DNA of 45,698 nucleotides from Moorena sp. SS36440bin_2 (GCA_011524395.1 WTKN01000021.1:1-45698); one strand, 5' to 3'. Numbered from the stretch's first letter, positions 10,117 through 18,141 are shown. Notes: generated by a model not told the origin, from the sequence alone. Numbers and translations: made by a program.

Positions 10117-11817
10117 CTTCAGTTTGGATACTATTCTTGAGATTATATATGTAAATTTTAATCGAAATTTTAATCTGTTTAGCCTGACACAATATTCAGG
10201 AAATTTGTCAAATGTATAAACTTTCATAGTTTCTTTAATACAAGCGATTGCAAGTTTAATATTCCGTGCTTTCTTACCTTTGATTCGCTTAGCGTAAGCA
10301 ACACCCATATTAGTTTTTATAGTTGCCCAATTTTGGGGAAAAGCCTCAAAGGTATAAACTCTAAGAGCCTGTTGGTAACAAGCGATCGCATCTTCTATAT
10401 TCTGTGCTTTCTCACCTTTAATTCGCTTACAGTAAGCAACACCGAGATTATATTGTGTCATTGCCCAATCTTCGGGAAATACGTCAAAGGTTCTGACGGT
10501 AAGAGCCTGTTGGTAACAAGCGATCGCTTTTTCTATATTCTCTGCTTTCTCACCTTTGATTCGGTTACGGTAAGCAAGTCCTAGATTATTTTGTGTCCTT
10601 GCCCATTTTTCGGGAACAGCCTCAAAGGTTCTGACGGTAAGAGCCTTTTTTAAACAAGCGATCGCATCTTCTATATTCTCTGCTTTCTCACCTTTGATTC
10701 GGTCAAGGTAAGCAAGTCCTAGATTATTTTGTGTCCTTGCCCATTTTTCGGGAAAAGCCTCAAAGGTATAAACTATAAGAGCCTGTTGGTAACAAGCGAT
10801 CGCCTCTTCTATATTCTGTGCTTTTTCGCCAACAATACGATTACTATAAACAGCACCAATATAATATAGAGTTTGCGCCCATTCTTGGGATAGAGTTTCT
10901 CGCGGACGTAATTGTAAAACAGTTTTTAATCCAGTAATGGCTATTTCTAAATTATTGGCACTTTTGCCTGGAAATTTATAAATATCAAGACAAAGACTTT
11001 CTACTATTCCGGCAATTGCTTCTTTTTCTTCAGGATTTAGTTCAGTACAAGTTTTAAGGAGCCATTGTTCTAAAATGTTTGCAAAAGAGCTATTAAATTG
11101 ATCAGCATTAGAGTCAACTACATCATGAATAGCTTGTAAATCGCCATTATTTTCATATTCTAGTAATAGCAGCTTTTTCAACAAGTCATAATACTCGTCA
11201 CTACTATGAACTATATCTTTAGATACGTCCTGTGGTTTTTTCTTGTCAATATCAGCTTTAAAGGGAGTATAATAGTTGAGCAAATCAATATCTCTATCTA
11301 CAGGAAACTCGATTACTCCAGAGCGCCAATCAAAAAAATCAGGAGCACGACGGACTAAATACCTTAACGTATATTTTCTGACCGTAAATACTAAGCAACA
11401 ATTAAAATCATCTCTAAATCTTTCCCGTTGCCAATTGAGATGACCTAATAAGCTGGCTAAAGCATCTCTTTGATAGGATTTTTTAGGATTTTCAAGGGTA
11501 CGTTTAATATAATCTTCTAAGGCTAAAGACTTTTCAAGGCCACTAACAAATAAAATATCAATGGGATTGTCGTTAACCTTTTCCTCAATCAAATCATATA
11601 AATTATAAATAGAATGGTCTAGCTTTAAAACGTCAACCGTTTTATCCTTAATATCTTGTTTTATTTCTTCAATAATTCTTTTTTCTTGTACAGGAGTACA
11701 CCGCACAAATAAAATCCCAAAGCCTTCACGCCAAGATAAATCACGTTTTAACCTCAGATACGATTCTTGTTCATCTGATCTAAATGTTGTTGAATTTGAT
11801 CTCGACATTGTACTCAT
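10087..11817 (-). CDS. Inactive-STAND-like domain fused to TPR repeats
   Basis: 576 aa. Residues ~30-175 resemble the NTPase core of STAND proteins without catalytic motifs. FGILFVRCTPVQEKR stands where the P-loop should be and has no GxxxxGK[ST]; IDILFVSGLE stands at the Walker B position without the acidic pair. The STAND-like block ALASLLGHLNWQRERF with RRAPDFFDWRSGVIEF (about 119-171) is clear. After a helical spacer come five 46-residue TPR units (about 306-535, consensus TFEAFPE-WA-TQ-NLG-AY), then a basic amphipathic tail ending KKLLGWEKTG. STAND proteins sense threats and scaffold effectors; a regulatory or adaptor role here is inference. It lies 129 bp downstream of the ATPase gene and shares its tail with the 932-aa TPR protein. 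No effector domain is visible. Confidence 0.68.
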   Translation of the reverse strand: MSTMSRSNSTTFRSDEQESYLRLKRDLSWREGFGILFVRCTPVQEKRIIEEIKQDIKDKTVDVLKLDHSIYNLYDLIEEKVNDNPIDILFVSGLEKSLALEDYIKRTLENPKKSYQRDALASLLGHLNWQRERFRDDFNCCLVFTVRKYTLRYLVRRAPDFFDWRSGVIEFPVDRDIDLLNYYTPFKADIDKKKPQDVSKDIVHSSDEYYDLLKKLLLLEYENNGDLQAIHDVVDSNADQFNSSFANILEQWLLKTCTELNPEEKEAIAGIVESLCLDIYKFPGKSANNLEIAITGLKTVLQLRPRETLSQEWAQTLYYIGAVYSNRIVGEKAQNIEEAIACYQQALIVYTFEAFPEKWARTQNNLGLAYLDRIKGEKAENIEDAIACLKKALTVRTFEAVPEKWARTQNNLGLAYRNRIKGEKAENIEKAIACYQQALTVRTFDVFPEDWAMTQYNLGVAYCKRIKGEKAQNIEDAIACYQQALRVYTFEAFPQNWATIKTNMGVAYAKRIKGKKARNIKLAIACIKETMKVYTFDKFPEYCVRLNRLKFRLKFTYIISRIVSKLKKLLGWEKTG

Positions 11818-11860
11818 TTATTAGTTGTAAGCTATCAGCTATCAGCTATCAGTTTATGTG

Positions 11861-12017
11861 CTACGCACACGCTACGCGAACAGCTATGGGGGCTATGGCA
11901 AAGCTAATTTATGTGCTTATTATGAATAAAACAAGTAAGCATTCGTTTAATCGGAGTTATGGAAAGCTGACTGCTGACCGCTGACTGCTGTTCGCGCAGC
12001 GTGCGCGTAGCGCATAT
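11861..12017. repeat. Dispersed GCGCGTAGCG/CACGCTACGCGAAC repeats
   Basis: Two related motifs flank the gap between the ATPase and iSTAND-TPR genes: TGTGCTACGCACACGCTACG at 11857-11876 and its inverted relative around 11988-12015. The second overlaps the 3' end of the ATPase coding sequence. Just upstream, AGCTATC is repeated in heptamer-like fashion (11830-11850). Confidence 0.65.
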
Positions 12018-13344
12018 GCTCACTATTAGTTAAATCACGAAGAGCAGATTTAAACTCAGATGTCCCTTCAATTAAAGGGTGAACATCATACCAACTTACA
12101 GGATTATCTTCTGCATCAAACTCTCGATATTCCAAGACACAACGACGGAATAACAAACTACGATAGTATTCATCATTAGGGATAGTCTTGGAAAGAGAAA
12201 CTTCAGCTAATTTTTGCCATTCTTCAGCACTAACCGCATTACGATAGGTGCTATCTCTGGCATCACTAACCGCCCGCCTCACTATTTTTGTAGTAATCGG
12301 AAAATCATCAATATAACGCATGACTGACTGCATTAATAGCATCAACTCTCGCACATGACCACCAGTCATAGCACAAAGCTCAATGCGACTGTCTTGACTA
12401 TCAAAGATTTGTGTATCAATATCAAGAGTAGAGTCAACTAAATTAATCCTTTTTTCAATAACTTCTTTTAATTTATCTAATCCTTTTGAATAGGGTTGGT
12501 TGTGACGGTTTTTTACCATAATCATTGGTAAAACTTGAGGAGTACCATAAATATTTCTTAATTCAGTAGCTTGACTGGAATAGGCTAAGGAAATTGGTAC
12601 TGTATAAACTACGTGACAATTTAACCCTGTTAATTGACTGCTATAATCAAGAAATATTTCTTCGTGAGTTGTTCTGTCATTCCCTTTTTCCAGGGGGATG
12701 ATCCTATCTAAGTTATCTGCGATCACAACAATGTTGGATTTTTCCTCAGGTAATTTATGTTGAGCCTCTTCAATAAATTCATTTAACGCTGCAATCAACG
12801 AGACACTATAATTATCAACCTGTTTTCTAATGGTTTCACGGCTACTAGGATTTCGTCTCAAACTTGTGGTCAATTTACTAAAAACCTGAATTTGAGCTTC
12901 AACCGTTAATTTTTCAAATTCCACCTCCGATAACGCCAAATCCTTTAATTCAGTCCACCGAGACTCTAACCAATTTAATAACGGATTAGGAGCAGCATAC
13001 TCTTTAAGTTTCTCTAAAATATTACGAGTACAAGCTAACAGAATATCTGTATATTGAGCATCGATTTCATCAATATCTCCTTCCGTTGCTGGAAAATAAA
13101 CCACAAAGCAGCCATTCTTCTGCAAATAATCTTCCAGACGCAATAACTCCGTTGATTTTCCCACACCCCGATGTCCAGTATAAAGTTGACAAGTCGGTTG
13201 CTCTGAAAAAATGATAGTTTTACCAATTTCCCTGAAAATATTGTCATCTCCCCTGACTTCACTACAGTTTACATAAGCTGGATCGTTGGCTGGTAAGGGA
13301 TAAAATGGTTGAAATTTATTGTAGATTTTTTTGATTAAGCTCAT
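11947..13344 (-). CDS. P-loop AAA/STAND-type ATPase
   Basis: 465 aa from the ATG at 13344. An in-frame upstream ATG at 13419 would add residues encoded by heptamer repeat, so I reject it. Walker A is GHRGVGKST (57-65) and Walker B is NIVVIADNLD (about 204-213), the hhhhDxxD form of ORC/STAND-like ATPases. A VVYTVP segment after it fits sensor 1. The C-terminal region with LLFRRCVLEYREF and WYDVHPLI resembles a winged helix. It probably acts as an ATP-driven switch with its co-directional neighbours; the partner relation is inferred from gene order. The last ~20 residues (MRYAHAARTAV and following) are encoded by a dispersed GCGTAGCGC-type repeat, so the native C-terminus probably ended near ALRDLTNSE. 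The exact substrate is unknown. Confidence 0.8.
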   Translation of the reverse strand: MSLIKKIYNKFQPFYPLPANDPAYVNCSEVRGDDNIFREIGKTIIFSEQPTCQLYTGHRGVGKSTELLRLEDYLQKNGCFVVYFPATEGDIDEIDAQYTDILLACTRNILEKLKEYAAPNPLLNWLESRWTELKDLALSEVEFEKLTVEAQIQVFSKLTTSLRRNPSSRETIRKQVDNYSVSLIAALNEFIEEAQHKLPEEKSNIVVIADNLDRIIPLEKGNDRTTHEEIFLDYSSQLTGLNCHVVYTVPISLAYSSQATELRNIYGTPQVLPMIMVKNRHNQPYSKGLDKLKEVIEKRINLVDSTLDIDTQIFDSQDSRIELCAMTGGHVRELMLLMQSVMRYIDDFPITTKIVRRAVSDARDSTYRNAVSAEEWQKLAEVSLSKTIPNDEYYRSLLFRRCVLEYREFDAEDNPVSWYDVHPLIEGTSEFKSALRDLTNSEHMRYAHAARTAVSGQQSAFHNSD

Positions 13345-13649
13345 GGGGGGTGATGTGTATAAAGGATTTTTTTTAGGGAGCAGGGAGTAGGGAGCAGGGA
13401 GCAGGGAGACTTTTGGCAACGTTACACAAGTTCATACAATAACGCACCACCGGATAAAACCGTAACAATGAAATGCCCCCGATGGCAATTGCCCTATGGC
13501 TGGCTGGTAATGATCCTATATTAAAATAATATATTGCGGTTTTTAATTAGGTGAGGTTTTTAGGGAACAGTGCGTAGGGTGGGCAAAATAATAGTATCTA
13601 GAATTATTAAAAGAACCAAAGGGTTTTCGCCCACCCTACTTAGAAAGAA
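13345..13649. other. 305-bp spacer with heptamers and an inverted repeat
   Basis: Between the 932-aa TPR gene and the ATPase gene. It holds GGGAGCA/GGGAGTA heptamers (13375-13410). It also holds an 11-bp inverted repeat, GTAGGGTGGGC at 13574-13584 with GCCCACCCTAC at 13629-13639, which may act as a terminator or processing hairpin for the TPR transcript. No ORF is credible. Confidence 0.65.
13375..13410. repeat. Heptanucleotide STRR (GGGAGCA/GGGAGTA)
   Basis: Four to five heptamers directly upstream of the chosen ATPase start. In-frame translation of this block creates the false N-terminal extension. Confidence 0.8.
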
Positions 13650-13672
13650 TCAACGGCTTTTTGCCCACCCTA
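13574..13672. repeat. Inverted repeat GTAGGGTGGGC at the TPR gene 3' end
   Basis: GTAGGGTGGGC (13574-13584) and GCCCACCCTAC (13629-13639) are perfect 11-bp arms. A third copy, GCCCACCCTA (13663-13672), lies inside the 3' end of the coding sequence and encodes LLGWAK. The sequence TCTAGAATT-TTAAAAGAA between the arms is shared with 10070-10090. Confidence 0.8.
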
Positions 13673-16448
13673 AAAGATTCTTGATTTTTGATACTATTGT
13701 TAACAATATGTATGTAAAACTTAATACAAATATCACTCGGGTTACCCGGATCCAATATTTAGGAAATGCGTCAAATGTATAAACTTTAAGCACTTTTTGG
13801 TAACAAGCGATCTCTTTTTCTATATTCTGTGCTTTGGGACCTGTGATTCTCTGAGAGTAAGCACTACCGAGATTGTATTGAGTGATTGCCCAATATTCGG
13901 GAAAAGCGTCAAAGGTATAAACTGTAAGAGCCTGTTGGTAACAAGCGATCGCATCTTCTAGGTTTTGTGCTTTGGGACCTGTGATTCTCTGAGAGTAAGC
14001 ACTACCGAGATTGTATTGAATCCTTGCCCAATCCATAGGAAATGCTTCACGGGTGTGAACTCCTAAACCCGATTGGAAATAAGCGATCGCATGTTCTATA
14101 TTCTGTGCTTTTTCACCTTTGATTCGCTCACGGTAAGCAAAACCGAGATTATAGTTTGTCTGTGCCCAATCTTCGGGAAAATCCTCAAAGGTTCTGACTG
14201 TAAGAGCCTGTTGGAAGCAAGCGATCGCATCTTCTAGGTTTTGTGCTTTGTGACCTGTGATTCTGTTACCGTAAGCAATACCGAAATTGTATTGAGTCAT
14301 TGCCCATTGTTCGGGAAATGCTTCACGGGTGTAAACTGATAAAGCCAATTGGAAGCAAGCGATGGCATCTTCTTGGTTTTGTGCTTTGGGACCTGTGATT
14401 CTATAATAGTAAGCACGACCGAGATTATATTGAGTCGATGCCCATTGTTCGGGAAATGCTTCACGGGTGTGAACTGATACAACCGATTGGAAGCAAGCGA
14501 TGGCATGTTCTTGGTTTTGTGCTTTCTCCCCTGTGATTCTTTTACCGTAAGCACTACCGAGATGGTTTTGAGTCATTGCCCATTCAATAGGAAATGCTTC
14601 ACGGGTGTAAACTGATAAAGCCGATTGGTAGCAAGTGATGGCCTCTTCTAGATTTTGTACCTTCTGACCTGTGATTCTCTCAGAGTAAGCACTACCGAGA
14701 TTGAATTGAGTCGATGCCCATTGTTCGGGAAAAGCTTCACGGGTGTAAACTGATAAAGCCAATTGGAAGCAAGTGATGGCCTCTTCTAGATTTTGTGCTT
14801 TCGGACCTGTGATTCTCTCAGAGTAAGCACTACCGAGATTGAATTGAGTCTGTGCCCAATCCATAGGAAAAATTGCGCTGGTGTAAACTGCTAAAGCCAA
14901 TTGGTAGCAAGTGATGGCATGTTCTAGGTTTTGTGCTTTATCCCCTATGATTCTGTTATAGTAAGCACTACCGAGATTGTATTGAGTCATTGCCCATTGT
15001 TCGGGAAATGCTTCACGGGTGCATACTTCTAAAGCTAATTGGAAGCAAGGGATGGAATCTTCTATATTCTGTGGTTTAGGACCTTTGATTCTGTCAAGGT
15101 AAGCACGACCGAGATTGTTTTGAGTCATTGCCCATTGTTCGGGAAATGCTTCACGGGTGCATACTTCTAAAGCCAATTGGTAGCAAGCCATGGCATGTTC
15201 TAGGTTTTGTGCTCTCTGGCCTGTAATTCTCTCAGAGTAAGCAATACCGAGATTGTTTTGAGTCATTGCCCATGGTTCGGGACATGCTTCACGGCTGTAA
15301 ACTGATAAAGCCAATTGGTAGCAAGCGATCGCCTCTTCTTGGTTTTGTGTTCTCTGGCCTGTGATTCTCTCAGAGTAAGCAAGACCGAGATTGAATTGAG
15401 TCATTGCCCATGGTTCGGGACATGCTTCACGGGTGTAAACGGCTAAAGCCAATTGGTAGCAAGCGATGGCATGTTCTAGGTTTTGTGCTTTATCCCCTGT
15501 GATTGTTTTATAGTAAGCAATACCGAGATTGAATTGAGTCATTGCCCATTCAATAGGAAATGCTTCACGAGTGCGAACTACTAAAGCCAATTGGAAGCAA
15601 GTGATGGCATGTTCTAGGTTTTGTGCTCTCTGGCCTGTGATTCTCTCAGAGTAAGCACTACCGAGATTGAATTGAGTCATTGCCCAATCCATAGGAAATG
15701 CTTCACGAGTGCGAACTACTAAAGCCAATTGGTAGCAAGTGATGGCATCTTCTTGGTTTTGTGCTTTATCCCCTGTGATTCTCTCATAGTAAGTACGACC
15801 GAGATTGTTTTGAGTCATTGCCCATTGTTCGGGAAATGCTTCACGGGTGTAAACTGATAAAGCCAATTGGTAGCAAGCGATCGCCTCTTCTAGGTTTTGT
15901 GCTTTGGGATCTGTGATTCTCTCAGAGTAAGCATTACCGACATGGTATTTAGTCATTGCCCATTGTTCGGCAAATGCTTCACGGGTATAAACTGATAAAG
16001 CCAATTGGTAGCAAGCGATGGCATGTTCTAGGTTTTGTGCTTTATCCCCTATGATTCTGTTATAGTAAGCACTACCGAGATTGTTTTGAGTCGTTGCCCA
16101 TTGAATAGGAAATGCTTCACGAGTGAAAACAGTTAGTGCCATTTCATAACCAGTGATGGCAATTGAGCTATTGCTGGCTTTATCACCCAAGGGGAATTCC
16201 TGAAGTAGATTGCTGAAGTCAACAATAACTGCTGCTATATTTTCCGCTTCATTTGGTTTAACTTCAGCCAGCTTAGTTGTTGCCCCAGCCCGCAATAATT
16301 CTGCTAATCTATCATCCAGTTTGTCTGTATTTGCTTCCAGTAATGGGTAAACTACCTGCTGATCACCCCTACTGTCTGCAGTTGCTTGTAGTACATCTAA
16401 GAGAAAGTCAAGTTGGGCATCAGATGTGTTGTGATTCACCCCTATCAT
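13650..16448 (-). CDS. Large TPR-repeat protein, 17 near-identical 46-aa units
   Basis: 932 aa. An N-terminal helical cap (1-~107, with LLEANTDKLDDRLAELLR and NFSNLLQ-like VDFSNLLQEFPLG) resembles caps of cyanobacterial TPR-CHAT proteins. Then 17 consecutive units of exactly 46 residues follow, consensus TREAFPEQWAMTQ-NLG-AY--RITG-KAQN-E-AI-C-Q-AL-V, and a degenerate 18th. The usual C-terminal CHAT protease or other effector is absent. Instead the protein ends in a hydrophobic/basic segment (VIFVLSFTYILLTIVSKIKN) homologous to the tail of the inactive-STAND protein, possibly a membrane anchor. The repeats are strikingly alike at the DNA level (138-bp period), suggesting recent expansion or gene conversion. 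TPRs mediate protein binding; the partner is presumably one of the two genes downstream. The start is the first ATG of the cap; no strong ribosome site is seen. Confidence 0.78.
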   Translation of the reverse strand: MIGVNHNTSDAQLDFLLDVLQATADSRGDQQVVYPLLEANTDKLDDRLAELLRAGATTKLAEVKPNEAENIAAVIVDFSNLLQEFPLGDKASNSSIAITGYEMALTVFTREAFPIQWATTQNNLGSAYYNRIIGDKAQNLEHAIACYQLALSVYTREAFAEQWAMTKYHVGNAYSERITDPKAQNLEEAIACYQLALSVYTREAFPEQWAMTQNNLGRTYYERITGDKAQNQEDAITCYQLALVVRTREAFPMDWAMTQFNLGSAYSERITGQRAQNLEHAITCFQLALVVRTREAFPIEWAMTQFNLGIAYYKTITGDKAQNLEHAIACYQLALAVYTREACPEPWAMTQFNLGLAYSERITGQRTQNQEEAIACYQLALSVYSREACPEPWAMTQNNLGIAYSERITGQRAQNLEHAMACYQLALEVCTREAFPEQWAMTQNNLGRAYLDRIKGPKPQNIEDSIPCFQLALEVCTREAFPEQWAMTQYNLGSAYYNRIIGDKAQNLEHAITCYQLALAVYTSAIFPMDWAQTQFNLGSAYSERITGPKAQNLEEAITCFQLALSVYTREAFPEQWASTQFNLGSAYSERITGQKVQNLEEAITCYQSALSVYTREAFPIEWAMTQNHLGSAYGKRITGEKAQNQEHAIACFQSVVSVHTREAFPEQWASTQYNLGRAYYYRITGPKAQNQEDAIACFQLALSVYTREAFPEQWAMTQYNFGIAYGNRITGHKAQNLEDAIACFQQALTVRTFEDFPEDWAQTNYNLGFAYRERIKGEKAQNIEHAIAYFQSGLGVHTREAFPMDWARIQYNLGSAYSQRITGPKAQNLEDAIACYQQALTVYTFDAFPEYWAITQYNLGSAYSQRITGPKAQNIEKEIACYQKVLKVYTFDAFPKYWIRVTRVIFVLSFTYILLTIVSKIKNLLGWAKSR

Positions 16449-16621
16449 TAACTCCCATCAATGGCTCTATAGTATCTCCTATTATTTTATAGCCTTTCTC
16501 CTAGCTATCAAGTAAACATTATTTTTTCCCTATTGCTAGCATGCTTCTTTCCTGGCGCGTAGCGCTATACCTAATTGCAACACTGAGATGCCCCCAACAA
16601 GTCCTGCCATGTGATCAAATT

Positions 16622-16894
16622 GTACTCGTTAACAGCAAAAAAGTACTAGTTTATTAGCAACAAGTACTAGTTAATGAGAAACTAGTACTCCTTAGGAAGA
16701 AACGGGTACCCCTTTGTTACACACCAGTACTGACTTACAAGAAACGAGTACTAGTTAATGAGAAACTAGTACTCGTTTGTTATATATGGGTACCCCTTTG
16801 TTACACAGCAGTACTGGTTTACCAGAAAATAGTACTGCTGTGTGAGAAATTAGTACTCGTTAGCAATAAATGGGTACTGGTGTCTTAGAAATGA
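16622..16894. repeat. 21-bp phased array of 13 GTAC palindromic cores
   Basis: GTAC occurs at 16622, 16643, 16664, 16685, 16706, 16727, 16748, 16769, 16790, 16811, 16832, 16853 and 16874, always exactly 21 bp apart. The unit consensus is GTACTCGTT followed by A-rich sequence with AGAAA. There is an 84-bp (four-unit) higher-order repeat: the units at 16664 and 16748 are identical, and those at 16706 and 16790 differ at one base. Adjacent units form perfect inverted repeats: 13-bp arms at 16744-16776 and 12-bp arms CACAGCAGTACT/AGTACTGCTGTG around 16811-16832. A degenerate unit (GTCCTG) sits at 16601. Function is unknown; it lies 173-446 bp upstream of the TPR gene start. Confidence 0.9.
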
Positions 16895-16970
16895 TTACCT
16901 GGTCTAGTGTATTGTTAACCCTTGAGCCTTATAGCCCTACGCGCAAGTCAAAAGTATAGGGTTTTTAGGG

Positions 16971-17117
16971 CCCGTTGCTGATTCTGAGTATGGTTTCGCC
17001 CCCCTAGCCCCCCAATTCTGGGGGGAAAAAACTCTAAAAGTCCCCCAGAATTGGGGGATTTAGGGGGCTTTAATAAAACCAAATTATCGCGCATTCATTC
17101 CTTAATTCAGCAACGCC
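16971..17117. mobile_element. 147-bp MITE-like element with 8-bp target duplication
   Basis: The left end, CCCGTTGCTGATTC, is inverted relative to the right end, GAATTCAGCAACGCC-like (CTTAATTCAGCAACGCC). The element is flanked on both sides by the direct repeat TTTTAGGG (16963-16970 and 17118-17125). Inside is a strong hairpin, CCCCCAATTCTGGGGG paired with CCCCCAGAATTGGGGG. There is no ORF, so it is non-autonomous. The ends resemble those of the element at 27803-27993. Confidence 0.85.
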
Positions 17118-17120
17118 TTT

Positions 17121-17153
17121 TAGGGAGCAGGGAGCAGGGAGTAGGGAGCAGGT
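17121..17153. repeat. Heptanucleotide STRR (GGGAGCA)
   Basis: Four GGGAGCA/GGGAGTA units that overlap the right target-site copy of the MITE, so the MITE sits at the edge of a repeat block. Confidence 0.75.
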
Positions 17154-17479
17154 AAGAGTGAATTGCAAACCGCCGTCTTGATAATTGTGATCTTTTTGCC
17201 ATCATGGAAGTAACTCCTATTTAGGTGGGAGGAAAACCGCGCTGGCGTCGGTGAATGGTTGTAACCAGCGCGGTTATTAGTCTTAGTCTCAATATCTATA
17301 GTATAGATATATTTTGGGGAAAATGCAAGGGGTAATTTAAAATATTTACATTTATTTACAAATACTATTTATAGAGATTGATGGATTCAATTTTGGATAA
17401 ATTATGAGAGCAAATCAAGTCTAGTTTAGGAATTTTTTTTTTAATTATAGCGTTTATAGGACTCATGAGGTACACATTA

Positions 17480-17549
17480 TTTTTCCCTCCTCCCTCTTCC
17501 CTTCCCCTCCTCGGAGGGGTTAGGGTTGGGTTCCTGCTCCCTGCTCCCT
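17480..17549. repeat. Heptanucleotide STRR, pyrimidine orientation
   Basis: TCCCTCC/TCCCTCT/TCCTGCTCCC heptamers, interrupted by a CCCCTCCTCGGAGGGG palindrome near 17504-17519. Confidence 0.7.
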
Positions 17550-17654
17550 AAAAACCAGAATTTTTTACCTCAGAAGTCGTATAATTGCTATCATTATAAT
17601 GAGCTAATAAACTAATACAGCGTTTTCCATAACTAAGAGGTACACAGGATTTTT

Positions 17655-17687
17655 TGCCTCTTGCCTCTTGCCTCTTGCCTCTTGCCT
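17655..17687. repeat. TTGCCTC heptamer repeat at the DUF29 start
   Basis: Four to five TTGCCTC units end immediately before the ATG at 17689. Reading them in frame from a TTG would add a spurious MPLASCL extension. Confidence 0.8.
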
Positions 17688-17688
17688 T

Positions 17689-18141
17689 ATGAAATCTAAA
17701 ATACCTGACTTAAAAGAACTTTATGAAACGGAGTACGATCAGTGGTTAACTGAAACAGTTATGCTCCTGAAAACTCGTGAATTAGAAGGGTTAGATTATG
17801 AAAACTTAATCGAGGAACTAGAAGCATTGGGACGCAGTGAAAGAAATGCTGTCAAAAGTTTACTATTGCAGATAATTATTCATCTAATGCTGTACCAATA
17901 TTGGGAATCCGAGATGGAGCGAAATCGGAATCACTGGGCAGGGGAAATTATTACCTTTCGGGTGCAACTAGAGGATAAACTTACCACTAATCTTCGCAAT
18001 TACTTAGGGGATGAATTACCCAAAATCTACCAAAATGCTTTATTGATTGTCCAGAAGAAAACTCAGCTTACTGCTCTACCTGAACAATGTCCTTATTCGT
18101 TTGATAAGTTACTGGATAAGCATTGGTTTCCTAATCAATAG
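17689..18141 (+). CDS. DUF29 family protein
   Basis: 150 aa from the ATG at 17689. The sequence matches the DUF29 pattern common in cyanobacteria: LYETEYDQWL near the start, LDYENLIEELEALGRSERNAVKSLL in the middle (a long helix) and LPEQCPYSFDKLLDKHWFP at the end. The function is unknown. Members are small, helical, probably cytosolic, present in many copies per genome and often near mobile DNA. The heptamer repeat ends just before the start, so any ribosome-binding site lies inside repeat DNA. It is transcribed divergently from the TPR module. Confidence 0.85.
   Translation: MKSKIPDLKELYETEYDQWLTETVMLLKTRELEGLDYENLIEELEALGRSERNAVKSLLLQIIIHLMLYQYWESEMERNRNHWAGEIITFRVQLEDKLTTNLRNYLGDELPKIYQNALLIVQKKTQLTALPEQCPYSFDKLLDKHWFPNQ

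Larger units (their letters stand above)
16449..17688. other. 1.24-kb intergenic region with phased array and MITE
   Basis: This is the divergent spacer between the TPR gene (minus) and the DUF29 gene (plus). From left to right it holds the 21-bp GTAC array, a 147-bp MITE, AT-rich DNA (17280-17470), and heptamer repeats at 17121-17153, 17480-17549 and 17655-17687. There is no credible CDS. Confidence 0.7.

Noticed and set aside
11784-11984. 66-aa plus-strand ORF
   Set aside because: It is antisense to the iSTAND-TPR start and composed of dispersed repeat sequence.
13345-13419. N-terminal extension of the ATPase
   Set aside because: The extra 25 codons come from heptamer repeats; MSLIKK at 13344 is the natural start.
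13788-16130. CRISPR-like or satellite repeats
   Set aside because: The 138-bp period is the DNA of 46-codon TPR units in one long open frame.
16622-16894. CRISPR array
   Set aside because: The regular 21-bp spacing has only short conserved cores, no 25-40 bp repeat with unique spacers, and no cas genes nearby.
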